This document shows, piece after piece, positions 1-7,256 of a stretch of 29,693 bases of DNA. Both the position numbers and the translations under genes were made by a program. Each line of letters begins with the position of its first letter. Positions within the stretch are counted from its first letter, which is position 1. Origin of the DNA: JAAYTY01 sp964569245 (lineage in GTDB: Bacteria; Fermentibacterota; Fermentibacteria; Fermentibacterales; Fermentibacteraceae); assembly GCA_964569245.1 (NCBI GenBank), contig CAZMTK010000018.1, positions 1 to 29,693 of the forward strand, in the 5' to 3' direction. Under the pieces are notes generated by a model, which saw nothing but the letters and a program-made list of their open reading frames with translations, made no database searches and was not told where the DNA came from.

Positions 1-56
1 GTGCGAGAGCGGATCAAACACTTCGGTGAAACTGGCCAGACGCAGGATAGCTTCGC

Positions 57-84
57 AAGCTTCCCCGTCAACCGGACACGGATA
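57..84 (+). repeat. IS terminal inverted repeat (orfB end)
   Basis: This sequence shares AAGCTTCCCC, CGGACAC and GGATA blocks with the reverse complement of 1220-1249. It overlaps the stop codon of orfB, as is common in compact IS3 elements. Confidence 0.7.
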
Positions 85-926
85 AGTGTAGACACCGACC
101 AGTTGATCGCTCCCGGTAGACGGCCGGCGGCAGCCCTCCCAGGGCGTCATGTGGTCTCGTTTCGTTGTAGCTCTGCATCCACTCCCAGCTGATCTCCCTG
201 ACCTGGTCCAGATCCTCGAACAGCCATGCGTCCAGCACCTCGTCACGGTAGGTCCTGTTGAAGCGCTCTATGAAGGCGTTCTGATAGGGCTTGCCCGGCT
301 GGATGTACCTGATCTCGATCCCGTTCTCCCTGCACCAGCTCACGAAGACCTCGCTCAAGAGCTCCGGCCCGTTGTCGCAGCGAATGGCTCGAGGAAGCCC
401 TCTCCACAGCTTCAGGCGCTCCAGCACCCTGACGACCCGCTCACCCGTCAGCGACGTGTCGATCTCGATGTCCAGCACTTCGCGGACGCCTTCGTCCAGG
501 ACGTTGAGCGTCCTGAAGCGCCTCCCGACGTAAAGCGTGTCGTGCATGAAGTCCAACGACCAGATCTCGTTCGGCAGCAGAGGCGCATCCAGCGGCATCG
601 GATCCCTCGTCGGGATCCGCTTCTTCGCCCTTCTGCGGATGTTGAGCTTCATCTCGCGGTAAACCCGGTACACCCGCTTGTGATTCCAGCCCCGGCCATC
701 AAGCCGCAGCCTCTGGTAGCACTTCCAGAAGCCCCAGCGACTATGATCGGTCACAAGCCCGTTCAGAGCCTCGATGGACCGCCCTGTCGCGCTCCAGTCG
801 GTCCTCGGGCTCCTCATACCACGCCGATCTCGATATCCCGACAGCCTTGCACGCCCGCTCAACCGTGAGCCTCTGATCCGCCACCAGGAACGCCGCCGCT
901 TCGCGCCGCTCCGGTGGCCTCAGAGC
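68..926 (-). pseudogene. IS3-family transposase OrfB, frameshifted
   Basis: This is the catalytic DDE transposase subunit. After -1 slippage on the A6G heptamer the frame reads ALRPPERREAAAFLVAD, then the usual 'GISRSAWY' HTH segment and 'RDRAV' down to about position 777. The homology then jumps by one base into the frame that begins IEALNGLVTDH at 775 and runs to the stop at 68-70. The whole catalytic core lies in this second frame: DFMHD (first Asp), CDNGPE (second Asp) and NAFIERFN (Glu), ending SYNETRPHDALGG. One extra base near 776-780 therefore breaks the gene; unshifted, the first frame meets TAG at 743-741. An assembly or sequencing error in a short run is the alternative explanation. 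Confidence 0.8.
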
Positions 927-1186
927 TTTTTTCGTATGAGCTCCTTCAGAGCGTTGTTCTCCAGGCTCAGGTCCGCATACATCTTCTTCAGCCGATTGAG
1001 CTCGGTCTCGAGCTCCCGGAGCCGCTTCAGGTCAGATGCCTCCAACCCGCCGTACTTCGTCTTCCACTTGTAGTACGTCGTCTCGCTGATCCCGTTCTGA
1101 CGGCATAGGTCCCGCACAGTCAGCCCAGCGTCAGCCTGCTGCAGAATGGCCACTATCTGCGTCTCCGTGAACCGCGACGACTTCAT
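920..1186 (-). CDS. IS3-family transposase OrfA
   Basis: This 88-residue DNA-binding protein starts MKSSRFTETQIVAIL. That is the classic IS3/IS407 OrfA opening, a helix-turn-helix in which 'LCRQNGISETTYYKWK' is the recognition region. It continues into a leucine-rich coiled coil (LKRLRELETELNRLKKM) used for multimerisation and ends ALKELIRKKL. The internal ATG at 1186 was preferred over an upstream ATG at 1213 because the family begins at this residue. Near the end the gene runs over an A-AAA-AAG heptamer (932-926), where a -1 shift would give an OrfAB fusion. OrfA itself appears intact. Confidence 0.9.
   Translation of the reverse strand: MKSSRFTETQIVAILQQADAGLTVRDLCRQNGISETTYYKWKTKYGGLEASDLKRLRELETELNRLKKMYADLSLENNALKELIRKKL
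926..932 (-). promoter_or_regulatory. Programmed -1 frameshift heptamer of the IS
   Basis: On the minus strand the bases read A AAA AAG in phase with orfA (CGA AAA AAG), the standard IS3-family slippery sequence. Shifting back one base leads directly into the OrfB reading frame (GCT CTG AGG). Confidence 0.75.
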
Positions 1187-1219
1187 CCAGCACCTCCCGG
1201 ACAGCGCCGGCATCTACTC

Positions 1220-1249
1220 TATCCTGTGTCCGCCGAGAGGGGAAGCTTA
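1220..1249 (-). repeat. IS terminal inverted repeat (orfA end)
   Basis: This is the imperfect inverted partner of 57-84, lying just upstream of orfA on the minus strand. It would also hold or border the transposase promoter, but no clear -35/-10 pair was identified. Confidence 0.65.
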
Positions 1250-1377
1250 CGGTGTCATCCATCCGGCTGGTCAGGCTGTAGCTCCAGCCCTTACTCCATG
1301 TCAGGCTCGATCGGAACCTGGACGGTTGTTCCACCGCCGGGCTGACAGGAGCGGGCATGAGGTCAAGTCGTTGGGTT

Positions 1378-1438
1378 GGGGACAGACTCCTATAAATTAT
1401 CAGCCATTAATATCTGTAAATTATAGGAGTCTGTCCCC
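1378..1438. repeat. Inverted-repeat hairpin element, GGGGACAGACTCCTATA type (copy 1)
   Basis: Two perfect 17-base arms, at 1378-1394 and 1422-1438, enclose 27 AT-rich bases. The same arm recurs at 22207-22328 (complete hairpin) and at 28035 (half copy). The arm motif reads in one frame as G-Q-T-P-I. The element lies between the insertion sequence and the glucosaminidase gene. Similar dyads in other genomes are often mobilised by REP-associated Y1 transposases, but none is encoded here. Confidence 0.85.
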
Positions 1439-1488
1439 TGTGCCTGTCTCGGGTTATGTTCGCGCATCGTGAGAACCGAGGGGGTGCA

Positions 1489-2094
1489 ATGAAGCCCGCC
1501 ATGCTGGTGCCCATGATCGCCATTGCCTCGCAAGTCTTCGCATCCCCGTCCGATGGCTCCATGCCGGACGTCTCGTACCCGGGGTACACTACAGGGGAGC
1601 CGCCCACCCTCATAATGGGATCCGGCTCGATGACCGCCGACCAGCTCACGGCCTTCTTCATGGACAACAACGCATCGGCCGACGAGGAGAGGGTGATCCT
1701 GCTGGCGGAGTTATACATAGAGGAATGCGCCGTCGAGGGCGTGAACTCCGACGTCGCCTTCGCGCAGATGTGCGTGGAGACAGGATTCCTGCGTTTCGGC
1801 GGACTCGTGACCGAGGAGATGAACAACTTCTGCGGCCTGGGCGCGACCGACCCCGCCCACCCCGGTCTGTACTTCCCCGACGAGCGCACGGGCGTCCGGG
1901 CACATGTCCAGCATCTGAAGGCCTACGCCTCGACAGAGCCCCTCGTGGGCGAGCAGGTCGATCCCCGGTACGGCTATGTGATCCCGAAAGGGAAGTCCCC
2001 CGACATCATGGGCCTCGCAGGCACCTGGGCCGCCGACAGACAGTACGGCGAGAAGCTCATGGAGATGCTCGAGAGGATGTTCGAGTACTACTAG
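1489..2094 (+). CDS. Secreted glucosaminidase-domain protein (GH73-like)
   Basis: This 201-residue protein is predicted to cleave N-acetylglucosamine linkages in peptidoglycan. An N-terminal signal peptide (MKPAMLVPMIAIASQVFA) is followed by a linker and then the glucosaminidase domain at about residues 48-201. The domain carries family hallmarks: 'GVNSDVAFAQMCVETGF' with Glu97 as the likely catalytic acid, 'NNFCGLGATD', and 'GVRAHVQHLKAYAS'. The start at ATG 1489 is preceded by a strong GAGGGGG; an in-frame ATG at 1456 would put 11 polar residues before the signal peptide. The gene stands alone and is convergent with rhlE. Endo- versus exo-activity cannot be decided from sequence. Confidence 0.85.
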   Translation: MKPAMLVPMIAIASQVFASPSDGSMPDVSYPGYTTGEPPTLIMGSGSMTADQLTAFFMDNNASADEERVILLAELYIEECAVEGVNSDVAFAQMCVETGFLRFGGLVTEEMNNFCGLGATDPAHPGLYFPDERTGVRAHVQHLKAYASTEPLVGEQVDPRYGYVIPKGKSPDIMGLAGTWAADRQYGEKLMEMLERMFEYY

Positions 2095-2142
2095 CGGATT
2101 GAAATTCCTTCAGCCCGAACTCCTCGATCGCCGTTCTGCCTC

Positions 2143-2157
2143 CCCCGCCTGCCGGGG
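2143..2157. terminator. Weak hairpin between convergent genes
   Basis: CCCCG and CGGGG pair around a five-base loop in the 72-base gap between the glucosaminidase and rhlE stop codons. There is no T-tract, so a terminator role is only suggested by position. Confidence 0.3.
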
Positions 2158-2166
2158 CCGCCCTGC

Positions 2167-3486
2167 CTATCTCCGGTGCGGGAGCGAGGGGCGAGGCCGT
2201 GAAGCGGTCTGCGGCCTCCGGGTGCGCATTACATTCCTGCCGAAAGGCGCCTGAACAGGCGCGCGAAGGCGAAGAGCCTCCTCCCAGTGGAACGGATGCT
2301 CGGCGAGAACCGGCACTGGGGCCTTCAGAAGGCGATCGATCGCCCGCAACTGATCCATGTCCTCCATGCAGCATATCGAGATTGCGTCACCGCAGGCTCC
2401 CGCACGGGCGGTGCGCCCGATGCGGTGCACGTACGTCTCCGCCTCCACCGGGAGGTCGTAGTTGATGACATGGGTGATCTCGTCCACGTCCAGCCCGCGG
2501 GCTGCGAGGTCCGTGGCCACCAGGACCCTGATGCCGCCCCTCCTGAACTCGTCCAGGGATTTCGTGCGAACAGACTGGCTCTTGTTGCCGTGGATGGCCG
2601 TGGCCTGGATGCCTTGGGCCGCGAGCTTCTTCACCAGCTTGTTCGCGGTGTGCTTCATCTGGGTGAAGACGAGCACCTTGGTCACACCGGGATCCGACAG
2701 CAGGTGGACCAGCAGGGCATCCTTGTTCCTCTTCTCCACGAAGGCCACCTTCTGGTCTATCAGCTCGACCGCCGGCACGCCGGGAGCCACTGCGACCCGC
2801 ACCGGATCGTGCACGACGGTTCGGGCCAGGTCCTCCATGAACTGCGGCATCGTGGCCGAGAAGAACAGGGTCTGCCTGCGGACGGGAAGGAGGGAGAGCA
2901 CCCTCCTAACGTCCGGAATGAATCCCATGTCCAGCATGCGGTCCACCTCGTCTAGGACGAGGTGTTCCACACGATCGAGGTGGATGTATCCCTGCTCGAC
3001 CAGGTCTAGCAGTCGGCCGGGAGTCGCCGTGAGGATGTCCACTCCCCTGTCCAGGGCCGTCACCTGGCGGGCCTGGTTCACACCGCCGAAAACGACGGTG
3101 TGCCTGACGGAGAGGTGCCTCCCGAAGGCCCGGATGCTGTCGTCGATCTGGGCCGCCAGCTCCCTGGTCGGAGCGAGGATGAGTGTTTTCGGAGAGCCCT
3201 TCCCGGGATTGCGGGGTCTTCCCGAGAGCATCTGGAGAATGGGCAGGGCGAAGGCCGCAGTCTTGCCTGTGCCTGTCTGGGCGGTTCCGAGGATGTCCCT
3301 GCCCTCGAGGATCAGGGGGATGCACTGCTCCTGGATCGGAGTGGGGATCGTGTATCCCTCCTCGGCCACCGCCCGCCTGAGCGCGGGGATGAGCGCCTCG
3401 AAGACTCCGCGGGCACAGTCCTGTCTGGGCCGGGGTGCGGAGTGAGGAGTGACAACTTGCTGAGCGTCTGCTGTCTGTACTTTCAT
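2167..3486 (-). CDS. rhlE: DEAD-box ATP-dependent RNA helicase, RhlE type
   Basis: This 439-residue helicase unwinds RNA duplexes, with likely roles in ribosome assembly and RNA turnover. Helicase motifs appear in order: Q motif (IPTPIQEQ, 48-55), motif I AQTGTGKT (69-76), PTREL (107-111), GG, TPGRLLDL (155-162), motif II DEVD (179-182, in place of the usual DEAD), SAT (210-212), 'HGNKSQ' (299-304, typical of RhlE), ARGLD (329-333) and HRIGRTARAG (354-363). The C-terminal tail is short and basic. The ATG at 3486 follows AAAGGG at a sensible distance; the longer frame back to 3600 adds residues with no similarity to the family start. The 5' leader contains a hairpin immediately before the ribosome-binding site. 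Confidence 0.92.
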   Translation of the reverse strand: MKVQTADAQQVVTPHSAPRPRQDCARGVFEALIPALRRAVAEEGYTIPTPIQEQCIPLILEGRDILGTAQTGTGKTAAFALPILQMLSGRPRNPGKGSPKTLILAPTRELAAQIDDSIRAFGRHLSVRHTVVFGGVNQARQVTALDRGVDILTATPGRLLDLVEQGYIHLDRVEHLVLDEVDRMLDMGFIPDVRRVLSLLPVRRQTLFFSATMPQFMEDLARTVVHDPVRVAVAPGVPAVELIDQKVAFVEKRNKDALLVHLLSDPGVTKVLVFTQMKHTANKLVKKLAAQGIQATAIHGNKSQSVRTKSLDEFRRGGIRVLVATDLAARGLDVDEITHVINYDLPVEAETYVHRIGRTARAGACGDAISICCMEDMDQLRAIDRLLKAPVPVLAEHPFHWEEALRLRAPVQAPFGRNVMRTRRPQTASRPRPSLPHRR

Positions 3487-3497
3487 CGTTTCCCTTT

Positions 3498-3533
3498 GTC
3501 CGGGTTGTTGTTTCGAATCTCTACCCGCCGGAC
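3498..3533 (-). promoter_or_regulatory. rhlE leader hairpin
   Basis: GTCCGG (3533-3528) and CCGGAC (3503-3498) form a perfect six-base stem. It ends a few bases before the AAAGGG ribosome-binding site of rhlE. A possible role in translation control is inference from position. Confidence 0.4.
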
Positions 3534-3700
3534 GCGTGGGAAAGAAACGGCCGCGATGCAGCGGCGATCGATGTGTCTTCACGGGCGCAGCTCTGCGCAC
3601 CTGAAGCTGCAGAGAAATCCCCAGTTCCGCATTGGACAGGTTTCCATCCGAGCCGGCGAGAACGTCTTCGCAGGATTCTTATATAGCTGATCTGCAACAG

Positions 3701-3746
3701 GGAGGCAAAGGGGTGCCTCCGGCGAAGCCCCGAAAACCGGGGAGGC
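3701..3746. promoter_or_regulatory. Structured region with competing GGAGGC / GCCTCC / GGAGGC pairings
   Basis: On the plus strand GGAGGC (3701-3706) can pair with GCCTCC (3715-3720) over an eight-base loop. The same GCCTCC can instead pair with a second GGAGGC (3741-3746), enclosing an inner CCCC/GGGG hairpin. Such mutually exclusive stems are the layout of attenuators and riboswitches. No known riboswitch consensus was recognised. It lies in the 478-base gap between rhlE (minus) and the radical SAM gene (plus) and could belong to either leader; the promoter at 3808 would exclude it from the plus-strand transcript unless another start exists. Confidence 0.35.
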
Positions 3747-3807
3747 TCCATCAGAAAACTCATCGCCCGGCGGGAAGGCAGCGTCGCCGCGCATTGCCTC
3801 GGGCATC

Positions 3808-3836
3808 TTTACCATCCCCCCGCGATTCCCTAGAAT
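3808..3836 (+). promoter_or_regulatory. Predicted sigma70-type promoter for the radical SAM gene
   Basis: TTTACC (3808-3813, four of six consensus bases) is separated by 17 bases from TAGAAT (3831-3836, five of six). Transcription from here would give a leader of about 120 bases before the ATG at 3965. Confidence 0.5.
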
Positions 3837-3964
3837 CCCCCCGCCGTGAAGGCCTGCCCGTTCCCCGCGCCCGGAAACACCGGCACGGAAGGGGCCGTCC
3901 CGGCTGTCATTCCGTGCTTGTTTTCGACCCTGGCCCTTCGCCGAACGGGAGGTCACCAGAGAGA

Positions 3965-5107
3965 ATGCCCGAGACGATCGAGACCGCCACGCCCGAGCCG
4001 GCGGTCGTGTGCAGCCGCGTTGAGCTGCAGCTGCTCACGACCCTGCAGTGCAATCTCCGGTGCTCCTACTGCTCCCTGGGCGAGGGAGACGTTCTCGCGT
4101 CTCAGCGGAACGCCACCTATTCCCCCGAACAGCTCGCGACATTCATAGAAACGCACTTCCCCGACAGGGAAGTGTACATAACGCTGTACGGTGGCGAGCC
4201 GACGCTGAACACCGAGTTCGGGCTGGCCCTCATGCAGCGCTTCCCGCTGCTCAGATTCAACATGCAGACGAACGGAACCCTCCTGAGCACACTGCCGGAC
4301 GAATTTCTCGGCAGGCTGTCCAACATCATGGTCTCCATCGACGGCGGAGAGAAGGTGACCGACGGCACCCGAGGCAGAGGGGTCTACAGGAGAGTCATAG
4401 AGAACGTGTCCGCCATCAGGCCGAGGATGCCGGGCACCATCACTGCGCGCATCACGTGGTGGAGCGGAGGCACCTCCTTCGAGGACATCGACGGCCTCAC
4501 CGAGCACTTCGACTACGTGTACTTCCAGTTCGCGCAGGAGAGGTCGGCTTATCCCCCGGGCTCGGTGGAAAGCCGCAGAGTCGTCCTTTCGAGGCTGGTC
4601 GACAGGTTCTTCGAGGGCGACAGGCTGTACCCCGTAGTGCCGATCATGGGTGCCGTGAGAAACAAGCTGGTTCCCAGCCGCCTGACCGAGCTTTCCGCCG
4701 GGATGACCCAGTGTCGCGTCTCGACCAATCTCATAAACGTGATGCCTGACGGGAAGGTCTATCCCTGTCCCGACATGCTGTATGCGGGTGAGCTGCTCCA
4801 GGGCGATGTGGTGGAGAACTGGGTGAGTCGCAGTCCGCTGCAGCCGACCCAGGACATGCCTTGCCGGGAATGCGGCGCGCATCATTTCTGCAGGGGCAAC
4901 TGCATGAAGAACCTCTATCTCGCCTATGTGAAGAAGGACGACGAGTGGAGGACGAAGGTGACCGAGCCCATCTGCAGCCTGATTCGCTTCATGGGCGAAG
5001 AGATCGACAGGCACGATCCCGCGTCCTGGTTCGCCCGACTGCCCCTGCGCGAGCGGAGGAAGCTCGTCGAGGATCACGTGTACGAGTTCTGCGAAGTAAT
5101 GCCATAG
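3965..5107 (+). CDS. Radical SAM / SPASM domain enzyme, substrate unknown
   Basis: This 380-residue enzyme resembles peptide- and protein-modifying radical SAM maturases. The SAM-binding cluster motif is C29-x3-C33-x2-C36 (CNLRCSYC), followed by the SAM-contacting GGEPT at 76-80 and a TIM-barrel-like region. The C-terminal half carries a complete seven-cysteine SPASM signature: C250, G263-x4-C268, C300-x2-C303-x5-C309-x3-C313, then C337. It should bind two auxiliary 4Fe-4S clusters. Sulfatase maturases and RiPP maturases share this architecture. No sulfatase or obvious precursor peptide lies nearby, so the substrate is open. The ATG at 3965 is chosen because the radical SAM domain starts soon after it, with GGAGGT upstream. 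The zinc operon follows about 100 bases downstream on the same strand. Confidence 0.88.
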   Translation: MPETIETATPEPAVVCSRVELQLLTTLQCNLRCSYCSLGEGDVLASQRNATYSPEQLATFIETHFPDREVYITLYGGEPTLNTEFGLALMQRFPLLRFNMQTNGTLLSTLPDEFLGRLSNIMVSIDGGEKVTDGTRGRGVYRRVIENVSAIRPRMPGTITARITWWSGGTSFEDIDGLTEHFDYVYFQFAQERSAYPPGSVESRRVVLSRLVDRFFEGDRLYPVVPIMGAVRNKLVPSRLTELSAGMTQCRVSTNLINVMPDGKVYPCPDMLYAGELLQGDVVENWVSRSPLQPTQDMPCRECGAHHFCRGNCMKNLYLAYVKKDDEWRTKVTEPICSLIRFMGEEIDRHDPASWFARLPLRERRKLVEDHVYEFCEVMP

Positions 5108-5137
5108 GAAGTTCTGGAATCCATCAACGCAAGAGCG

Positions 5138-5156
5138 GGGGCAGGGGCTTGACCCC
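5138..5156. repeat. GGGGCAGGGG short repeat with GGGG-CTTGA-CCCC dyad
   Basis: The 10-base GGGGCAGGGG also occurs at 28204-28213. Here it continues into GGGG CTTGA CCCC, a small hairpin about 30 bases after the radical SAM stop codon. Both copies lie just beyond stop codons. Confidence 0.45.
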
Positions 5157-5177
5157 AGAGCAGATACCGCTTAACCA
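5149..5177 (+). promoter_or_regulatory. Possible promoter of the zinc operon
   Basis: TTGACC (5149-5154) has five of six -35 consensus bases. Seventeen bases later is TAACCA (5172-5177), a poor -10. The placement just upstream of the 5179-5195 palindrome suits a repressed promoter, but the -10 is weak. Confidence 0.3.
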
Positions 5178-5178
5178 T

Positions 5179-5195
5179 ACGCAAACGATTTGCGT
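5179..5195. promoter_or_regulatory. Palindromic operator candidate (putative Zur box)
   Basis: ACGCAAA and TTTGCGT form perfect seven-base arms around a three-base centre, 15 bases before the zur start codon. A 17-base dyad next to a Fur-family gene that heads a zinc transporter operon is where an autoregulatory Zur site would lie. The role is inferred from location; the sequence is not an exact match to a Zur consensus I know. Confidence 0.6.
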
Positions 5196-5209
5196 CTGAG
5201 GGGCAATGG

Positions 5210-5629
5210 ATGAATCAGGCAGCCGAGCTTCTCCGGAGCAGGGGGATGAGAGCCACGCCACTGCGTAAGTGTCTGCTGGGGCTCTTTCTCGCGAACAAGG
5301 GCCCCTATTCGGCTGCGGAAGCTCATCGGGAACTGGGGGCGTGCAGCCTCTCGACAGTCTACAGGGCTCTGGAATCGCTGGCTCGGGAGGGCCTGCTAGT
5401 AGCCAGCAGGGGGTCCGGAGGTGTTGCGGTGTACTGCTTCCAGCCGTCCCGTCCGTTGAACCACAACCATTTCGAGTGCAGAAAGTGCGGTCGCCTCCTT
5501 CATTTCGAGTGCTCCCCCATAGGGGGGCTCGTTGACGAGATATGCAGGGTGACCGGCTTCGATGTGCAGGACGCAGAACTGAGGCTCACGGGAGAATGCA
5601 GCGCCTGCAGGAACGGCAGGGTGACATGA
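5210..5629 (+). CDS. zur: Fur-family transcriptional regulator, probable Zur
   Basis: This 139-residue metalloregulator is expected to repress zinc uptake when zinc is plentiful. The N-terminal winged helix contains the family pattern 'SLSTVYRALESLAREGLL' (46-63). The dimerisation domain has the metal-site run NHNHFECRKC, with His85, His87, C90 and C93, and a second CxxC at C130/C133 that would hold the structural zinc. Fur, Zur and PerR cannot be told apart by sequence alone here. The Zur call rests on the four-base overlap (ATGA) with a zinc-binding lipoprotein gene and the znuCB genes after it. The ATG at 5210 follows GAGGGG; a second ATG at 5206 is out of frame. Confidence 0.85.
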   Translation: MNQAAELLRSRGMRATPLRKCLLGLFLANKGPYSAAEAHRELGACSLSTVYRALESLAREGLLVASRGSGGVAVYCFQPSRPLNHNHFECRKCGRLLHFECSPIGGLVDEICRVTGFDVQDAELRLTGECSACRNGRVT

Positions 5630-6504
5630 GCCGGCATTCTGTTCTCGCGGTTCTTGCGCTGCTCCTCTCCTGCGGCGGAGCCGGGGATCGGGAAGGGCTC
5701 GTGATCGGCGTCAGCATAGCTCCGCAGGCCTGGCTGGTAAGGGGGATAGCCGGCGAGAACGCCGAAGTAGTCGTGTGCGTTCCCGCCGGAGCCGACCCCC
5801 ACAGCTACGAGCCGGGCCCCGAGGTCATGAGGGCTCTCGCCGAAGCCGACCTCTACCTTTCCATAGGCCTTCCCTTCGAAGACCAGTGGCTTCCCCGGCT
5901 GCAGTCGGCGAATCCCGGGATGAGGGTGGAGCCCATGGACTCAGGGGTGCCGAAGCTGATGACAAGCGGTCGAGGACATGTTCATGGCGAAGGTGAAGGC
6001 CCGGCGCTGGCCGAATACGGCCGCCCCGACCCCCACGTATGGATGTCCTGTTCGAACATGCGCCTGATGGCCGGTAACGTGAGAACGCTGCTGGACGATG
6101 TTGACAGCGGGTCCGTCGGGGCGCACGCGGAGGGACTCGAGAGGGTGCTCGCGGAGATCGATTCGGTGGAGGTCCGCGTGAGAGCCATCCTCTCCGGAAC
6201 AGGCAGCAGGGTGTTCGTAGCCCTGCACCCGGCATACTCGTACTTCGCGGCTGAGTTCGATCTGGAGCAGGTGGCGCTCGAAATTGAGGGAGCCGAGCCC
6301 TCGCCTGCCCAGCTTGCTGAGACGATCGAACTCGCCAGGGAGTCGGGTGCATCAGCCGTGGTGGCGTCGCCAGGATTCGCTATCGGCTCGGCAGAAGCGG
6401 TCTCGATGGAGCTGGGCATCCCGGTCGTTCCGCACGATCAGCTCTCGGCGGACTGGCCCGGGAGCATGGAGTCCCTAGCCTCGATCATTGCCGGAACCAG
6501 ATGA
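5626..6504 (+). CDS. znuA: Zinc ABC transporter substrate-binding lipoprotein
   Basis: This 292-residue cluster A-I metal-binding protein captures zinc outside the inner membrane. The signal sequence ends in the lipobox LLSC (Cys16), so it is a lipoprotein. Expected metal ligands are His59 (DPHSYEPGP), His137 (DPHVW), His201 (LHPAYSYF) and an acidic residue near Asp271 (PHDQLSADW). A short His/Glu-rich loop, GRGHVHGEGEG (115-125), lies between the first two, where ZnuA proteins carry their zinc-specific loop. That favours zinc over manganese. The start at ATG 5626 overlaps the zur stop, suggesting translational coupling. It also overlaps znuC by four bases. Confidence 0.9.
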   Translation: MSRHSVLAVLALLLSCGGAGDREGLVIGVSIAPQAWLVRGIAGENAEVVVCVPAGADPHSYEPGPEVMRALAEADLYLSIGLPFEDQWLPRLQSANPGMRVEPMDSGVPKLMTSGRGHVHGEGEGPALAEYGRPDPHVWMSCSNMRLMAGNVRTLLDDVDSGSVGAHAEGLERVLAEIDSVEVRVRAILSGTGSRVFVALHPAYSYFAAEFDLEQVALEIEGAEPSPAQLAETIELARESGASAVVASPGFAIGSAEAVSMELGIPVVPHDQLSADWPGSMESLASIIAGTR

Positions 6505-7256
6505 GAAGCGCCTTGAGCCTTCGCGGGGTGACTTTCGGCTACCAGCCGGGAAGACCTGTCCTACGAGAGGTGGACTTCGAGGTCGAGACCGGTGGCTATG
6601 CCGCTGTGATAGGCCCCAACGGAGGCGGGAAGACCACTCTGCTCAAGATCGTGCTGGGTCTGCTCGAACCCTGGGCGGGCACGGTGGAAGTGCTCGGCCA
6701 GCCGCCTGCCAGGGCGAGACACAGGATCGGATACGTGCCTCAATACTCCGGAGGCGCCCCCGACTTCCCCGTTTCCGCGCTGGACGTCGTGATGATGGGC
6801 CTTGCCGGCAGCCGGAGCGCGAGGCGGGCTCGGGCAGAAGCCCTCTCGATGATGGAGAGGCTCGGGATCGCGGGACTTGCCGGAACCCATGCCGGAAGCC
6901 TCTCGGGCGGCCAGAGGCAGAGGATCTTCATCGCGCGGGCGCTGGTCGGCTCACCCGAGATCCTCCTTCTGGACGAGCCCGCAGCCAGCGTAGATCCAGC
7001 CGGCCAGGAGAGCTTCTACGAGCTGCTGGCGGAGCTGAACCGCACCGTGACGATCGTGATGGTGACCCACGATGTGGGCGCGGTGTCCAGCCACGTGAAG
7101 ACCATCGCCTGTCTGAGCACAGTCATGGTGAGCCACGGAGAATCGCTGGAGACAGGAGCGGTGACAAGGGCATACGGCTGTCCGGTGGACCTGGTATCGC
7201 ACGGAACCCCGCACAGGGTTCTCGGAAGACACGAAGAACGGGGCGGAGATGCTTGA
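6501..7256 (+). CDS. znuC: Zinc ABC transporter ATP-binding protein
   Basis: This 251-residue ATPase powers zinc import through ZnuB. All nucleotide-binding motifs are present: Walker A GPNGGGKTT (38-46), Q-loop VPQYSG (79-84), signature LSGGQ (134-138), Walker B ILLLDEP (154-160) and the H-loop THD (His190). The C-terminal tail carries several histidines (HGTPHRVLGRHEE), a feature also seen in zinc-linked ZnuC proteins. The gene starts inside the last codons of znuA (ATGA overlap) and ends eight bases inside znuB, so the operon is translated as a coupled unit. Confidence 0.93.
   Translation: MRSALSLRGVTFGYQPGRPVLREVDFEVETGGYAAVIGPNGGGKTTLLKIVLGLLEPWAGTVEVLGQPPARARHRIGYVPQYSGGAPDFPVSALDVVMMGLAGSRSARRARAEALSMMERLGIAGLAGTHAGSLSGGQRQRIFIARALVGSPEILLLDEPAASVDPAGQESFYELLAELNRTVTIVMVTHDVGAVSSHVKTIACLSTVMVSHGESLETGAVTRAYGCPVDLVSHGTPHRVLGRHEERGGDA

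Larger units (their letters stand above)
55..1250 (-). mobile_element. IS3-family insertion sequence (IS407-like), transposase frameshifted
   Basis: The element has the standard IS3 arrangement: orfA (helix-turn-helix plus leucine-zipper-like tail) followed by orfB (DDE integrase), joined across an A6G slippery heptamer. The ends are imperfect inverted repeats sharing AAGCTTCCCC and CGGACAC-GGATA, at 57-84 and 1220-1249. The outermost bases were set by where the two ends stop matching, so they may be off by a few bases. No target-site duplication is visible. The element is probably inactive because orfB carries a one-base frameshift. The 127 bases between its right end and the hairpin repeat at 1378 hold no recognisable gene. 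The IS407 subgroup is assigned from the look of the orfA and orfB proteins. Confidence 0.85.

Noticed and set aside
1..1260. Target-site duplication flanking the IS
   Set aside because: Three- and four-base flanks outside the inverted repeats do not match on the two sides.
1131..1358. 75-codon minus-strand frame crossing the IS right end
   Set aside because: It overlaps orfA and its upstream region, and has no ribosome-binding site, domain or family resemblance I can support.
2462..3445. 327-codon open frame on the plus strand
   Set aside because: It lies wholly antisense to the rhlE helicase, whose motifs are all intact. Long antisense frames are expected in GC-rich genes. The product is Ser/Arg-rich with no domain.
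3498..3535. tRNA T-arm-like TTCGAATC near the rhlE start
   Set aside because: There is no acceptor stem, D-arm or anticodon arm around it. It is a simple hairpin loop.
3690..3800. c-di-GMP (GEMM) or fluoride riboswitch
   Set aside because: Fragments such as GGCAAAG and GCCTCCGG recall GEMM, and GGCGATGAGTTTTC on the minus strand recalls the fluoride motif. The remaining conserved cores are absent in either orientation.
3953..5077. 374-codon open frame on the minus strand
   Set aside because: It is antisense to the radical SAM/SPASM gene. All cysteine motifs are on the plus strand.
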